A stretch of 64,000 nucleotides of DNA from assembly GCF_902498845.1 (NCBI RefSeq), contig NZ_CABVLM010000015.1, positions 1-64,000 on the forward strand, read 5' to 3'. The notes under the pieces were generated by a model. It saw nothing but the letters and a program-made list of their open reading frames with translations, searched no databases and had not been told where the DNA came from. Origin of the DNA: Pseudoalteromonas rhizosphaerae. GTDB taxonomy: Bacteria > Pseudomonadota > Gammaproteobacteria > Enterobacterales > Alteromonadaceae. A program made the translations under genes and the position numbers. Each line of letters starts with the position of its first letter. Within the stretch, counting starts at the first letter, position 1. This document shows, one piece after another, positions 60,851 to 64,000 of this stretch.

Positions 60851-63800
60851 TGTCAAGAATGAAAAAAATCATCACCGCACTCACAGTGTTTCTTGCCTCG
60901 GTATTCGTGCTGGTATTTTGTTTATTATTTACAGCACCGGGTAATCAGTTGATTGCCTATACCGCAAACAAACTAGTCGATGGCTTACACATAGATATTA
61001 ACAATGGCCGTTTTTTATATAACGATTCATTTGATGTGCGGTTTCAACAAGGTGGCTTAGATTTTAATGCTAAAAACTTAAAACTCGATCTATATTGGTG
61101 GGGATGTGAAGGTATTTGCATCGAAAATATAAGTGCGCAGAGCATGGCACTGGTATTGCCCGATACTTCACAAAATTTAGCTGATGATGAAGCGACTGTT
61201 CCAGAGCAGCCAGTTGCCAGTAGTACTGATGAAATCAGTTTACCGATAGCAATTTCGATTAAACGTATCGCAATTGCATCGTTTAAGCTTGCTCATCCCA
61301 GCGCTGATGTCACAGTGACAAAATTTGCGCTGTCAGCCTCGGCAGAGCAATCCCTGGTGACGTTAAAATCACTCTCAATTGCTCAAGTTGATGTGCTGCT
61401 CAAAGAGACTCAATCACCTCCTAGCGAACCACTAACTGCACTTGCGGCGTTACCTGACATCCATTTTAGCTCGCCGCTTGCAGCAACACTTGAGCAATTA
61501 TTGGTATCGAAAGTAACGATTGTACAGGGTGAGCAAAGTCATGAAATTACAGATATTAAAGGTGCTTTCTCAATTGCAAAAAACCAACTGATATTACCTT
61601 CATTCAGTGCTGACTATTTGCAATGGCATTTGAGTAGCCAATTAAAAGCCTCCTTAGTTGATGATACGCCGGTTACGGCAAAAATAACTATTAACAATCC
61701 AGAGCATCAGCTCAGTTTGGCTGTGGATGGTGATTTACACGATTTGCAACTAGATGTAGTCACCCAAGGGCAATATCCGCTAAGTGCAAAAATAAACGCA
61801 GATTTAAAAACGATAAACTTTCCTTTTTCAGTCAATGCAAATATTACTCAGTGGCAGCTTGAAGTAGATAACAACGCTTTAGAGATTAGTGATGTGCAGT
61901 TAGCCGGCAAAGGTAATGCTGATGATTATAAGTTACAGCTAATAGCACAAAGTCAGTTGGCGGCATACCCTAAGGTACAGTTAAAATCCTCTCTTAAAGG
62001 TGGCCTAACCCAGATCCACGTCGATGACTTGTCATTGTTAGCGAACGAGAGTAAAGCCACTATTACAGCTTCTGCGCGTTGGGATAAAGGTATTCATAGT
62101 GAGTTTTCAGGGCAATTAACTCATTTGAAAGCCCAGTACCTAACAGATGCGCTAACAAGTGATCTTTCAGGGCAATTTAACGGTGTTTTCAGTGCTAAGC
62201 AGCAGCAATGGCAGCTGAAAATGACCAATACTCAGCTAGCTGGTACGCTGAACGATATACCATTTAGCTTTGCCTCAGACTTTGATTTAAATAACTCACT
62301 GTATGCAAGCATTGACAAGTTTGAGCTTGCCAGTGGTGAGAATAAACTCACATTATCTGGTGATATTACTAAGCAGTGGAATATTAAAGGGCTGTTACAT
62401 TTAAATAAAGCGCAGCAAAATGAACTCGAATTTACCGGTGTTGGTGAAGGTAAGCTTGCTATAACTGGGCAACGGTTGGAGCCGATAGTCAATCTAGATG
62501 TTGGCATCAGTCATTTAAGCTTTGCTGATATTGCGATTGAACATCTAGCGCTCAAAACAGACTTTAATTATGCCGCTGATTGGCAAACCAATGTGAGTTT
62601 AAAACTCACCGATGCGAGCGTATCTGGGCGTCATATCAACAGTTTTACTATAGCAGCTGCAGGTGATAAAGCTGATCATCAACTGCAACTTAATTTAGAT
62701 GCCGCTGACGGAGAAGCTGAATTTGAAGTTGCTGGTAAATTTATTAATCAAGTATGGCAAGGCCGTGTCAGTGATGTATTACTTACTGATAATGTTATTC
62801 GTGTTAGCACACAACCGGCGGTTGCAATTGAATTTAATATCGACAATGGCGATTTTTCGGTGCAGCAACATTGCTGGAAAAGTGACAATAGCAAACTTTG
62901 CGTTGAGCAGCTTAGCCAAACTAACCAACAAGGTCAGTTTAAAGCGCAACTGGATAATTTTGATCTAGCCGAAATAAAACATTTATTACCTGAGAATATT
63001 ATTACCGAAGGGGGCTTGAACGGCCAACTAAATGCGAATTGGCAAAACGCTCAATTACAAACTTTAACAGCAGCAATTAGCTCACATGATTTGGCGGCTA
63101 CGCTTATAAATGAAGATAAACGCTATCGTTTACCAATAGAAACGTTTTCGCTTAACGCCACCGCGGGTCAACAAAATGCACAATTGCAGGCTCGTCTAAG
63201 CTCTAGTGTGATTGGTGATATCAGTGCTGACCTCAATGCTGAAGATTTAACTGGTCAGCAATTGCTTCGTGGTCAACTTATGATTGATAAGATTTTATTA
63301 ACCGATTTACAGCCTTTTATGGGTACTCTAGAGCAATTAAAAGGCAGTATCAGCGGGCAAATTGCGTTAGCTGGCACGCTCAGTGCGCCATTGTTAAATG
63401 GTGAACTTGAGATTGCCGACGTGAATTTACAAGGCGAGCAACTTCCAGTCGCGATTGTGGATTCAAATATTAGTATCGCATTTGATAAAACCAAAGCGAC
63501 CTTAGAGGGTCAGTTAAAAGATGCTGAAGGCGGTGACTTAGCACTGACCGGTGATATTGATTGGCAAGGGACTCAGCCTGCAGTTAACTTAGCGGTACTT
63601 GGTGAGCAGTTTTATGTGCGTGCGCAGCAAGGAGTGATTTTTAAGATCTCCCCAGACTTAAAAATAAGTTTAGTTGATCATGCTTTTAAACTAGCAGGGC
63701 AAGTGGTTGTCCCGTATGGTCGAATAGAAATCGAAGAGTTACCAGAAGGCGCTGTGCGAGTCAGTGATGATGAGATTATTATTGATAAGCAGACTAAGCA

Positions 63801-64000
63801 AACGCAAGCTGTGCCTTTTGATTACGATATAAACTTAAAGCTAATTGTTGAAAACGATGTGCGTATAAAATCTTTTGGTTTGGAGTCAAAAATTGAAGGT
63901 GATTTAGCGATTAAAATGGATCAACAAACGCCAATGATCACCACCGGTGAATTGAATTTACGACAAGGGACATATCGTTCATTTGGTCAAGATTTGATAA
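60850..64000 (+). CDS. tamB: Translocation and assembly module protein TamB, 3' end outside the window
   Basis: The frame is open from the ATG overlapping the tamA stop to the right edge, 1050 codons. An N-terminal membrane anchor (ITALTVFLASVFVLVFCLLF) is followed by the long beta-taco/AsmA-like repeats of TamB (DUF490 type). The visible end, with LNLRQGTYRSFGQDL, lies in the conserved C-terminal domain, so roughly the last 200 residues are missing from the window. It bridges the inner membrane to TamA and moves phospholipid or assembles outer membrane proteins. Confidence 0.95.
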   Translation, partial: MSRMKKIITALTVFLASVFVLVFCLLFTAPGNQLIAYTANKLVDGLHIDINNGRFLYNDSFDVRFQQGGLDFNAKNLKLDLYWWGCEGICIENISAQSMALVLPDTSQNLADDEATVPEQPVASSTDEISLPIAISIKRIAIASFKLAHPSADVTVTKFALSASAEQSLVTLKSLSIAQVDVLLKETQSPPSEPLTALAALPDIHFSSPLAATLEQLLVSKVTIVQGEQSHEITDIKGAFSIAKNQLILPSFSADYLQWHLSSQLKASLVDDTPVTAKITINNPEHQLSLAVDGDLHDLQLDVVTQGQYPLSAKINADLKTINFPFSVNANITQWQLEVDNNALEISDVQLAGKGNADDYKLQLIAQSQLAAYPKVQLKSSLKGGLTQIHVDDLSLLANESKATITASARWDKGIHSEFSGQLTHLKAQYLTDALTSDLSGQFNGVFSAKQQQWQLKMTNTQLAGTLNDIPFSFASDFDLNNSLYASIDKFELASGENKLTLSGDITKQWNIKGLLHLNKAQQNELEFTGVGEGKLAITGQRLEPIVNLDVGISHLSFADIAIEHLALKTDFNYAADWQTNVSLKLTDASVSGRHINSFTIAAAGDKADHQLQLNLDAADGEAEFEVAGKFINQVWQGRVSDVLLTDNVIRVSTQPAVAIEFNIDNGDFSVQQHCWKSDNSKLCVEQLSQTNQQGQFKAQLDNFDLAEIKHLLPENIITEGGLNGQLNANWQNAQLQTLTAAISSHDLAATLINEDKRYRLPIETFSLNATAGQQNAQLQARLSSSVIGDISADLNAEDLTGQQLLRGQLMIDKILLTDLQPFMGTLEQLKGSISGQIALAGTLSAPLLNGELEIADVNLQGEQLPVAIVDSNISIAFDKTKATLEGQLKDAEGGDLALTGDIDWQGTQPAVNLAVLGEQFYVRAQQGVIFKISPDLKISLVDHAFKLAGQVVVPYGRIEIEELPEGAVRVSDDEIIIDKQTKQTQAVPFDYDINLKLIVENDVRIKSFGLESKIEGDLAIKMDQQTPMITTGELNLRQGTYRSFGQDLI

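Overview
The window looks like one 64 kb piece of a marine gammaproteobacterial chromosome of the order Alteromonadales, most likely Pseudoalteromonas or a close relative. The evidence is an AT-rich base composition, a six-gene TonB2/TtpC-type operon, the dnaX-ybaB-recR, pheS-pheT-ihfA and tamA-tamB blocks, a DUF2066 gene overlapping hda, an N-terminally extended GAPDH of 480 residues, and protein sequences that resemble that group throughout. The genus is inferred from gene content and has not been tested by a search.

Layout. Positions 1-3036 are an accessory region with five small unknown genes, all on the + strand. Four of them are followed by imperfect hairpins that resemble integron attC sites, so this is probably the distal end of a cassette array; no integrase is visible. 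The same stretch holds a 255-bp tandem duplication. From 3.3 to 10 kb there is a UvrA paralogue, a decayed transglutaminase gene, a large PKD-repeat lipoprotein, a frameshifted small gene and the remains of a REP-associated tyrosine transposase. From 10 to 13.3 kb a LysR regulator is divergent from a DsbA-like/metallo-beta-lactamase-fold/SnoaL-like group. From 13.4 to 21.6 kb there are bcp and gcvR, bamC without an adjacent dapA, a nucleoside-recognition membrane protein, a GAF-GAF-GGDEF-EAL protein, pyrC and a cold-shock protein.

From 22.5 to 27.5 kb lies the TonB energy-transduction operon (DUF3450, ttpC, exbB, exbD, tonB, TPR protein). A DUF885-like lipoprotein, a DksA/TraR-type zinc-finger protein and dusC follow. 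At 30.2-32.4 kb is the most striking locus: a secreted peptide with twelve Cys in EGKCG-type motifs, followed by its DUF692 (MNIO) enzyme and a DUF2063 partner. This is a HvfABC/bufferin-type RiPP system for copper handling. From 32.7 kb the content is mostly housekeeping: apt, dnaX (with a well-formed programmed frameshift signal), ybaB, recR, an LplT-PlsC fusion, a LysE-type exporter, DUF2066-hda, pheST-ihfA, GAPDH, an M14 carboxypeptidase, an AgcS amino-acid:cation symporter, yeaC/DUF349, an H-NS-like protein with a palindrome inside its promoter, radD, rraB, and tamA-tamB, with tamB running off the right edge.

No rRNA, tRNA, CRISPR array, intact insertion sequence or prophage was recognised.
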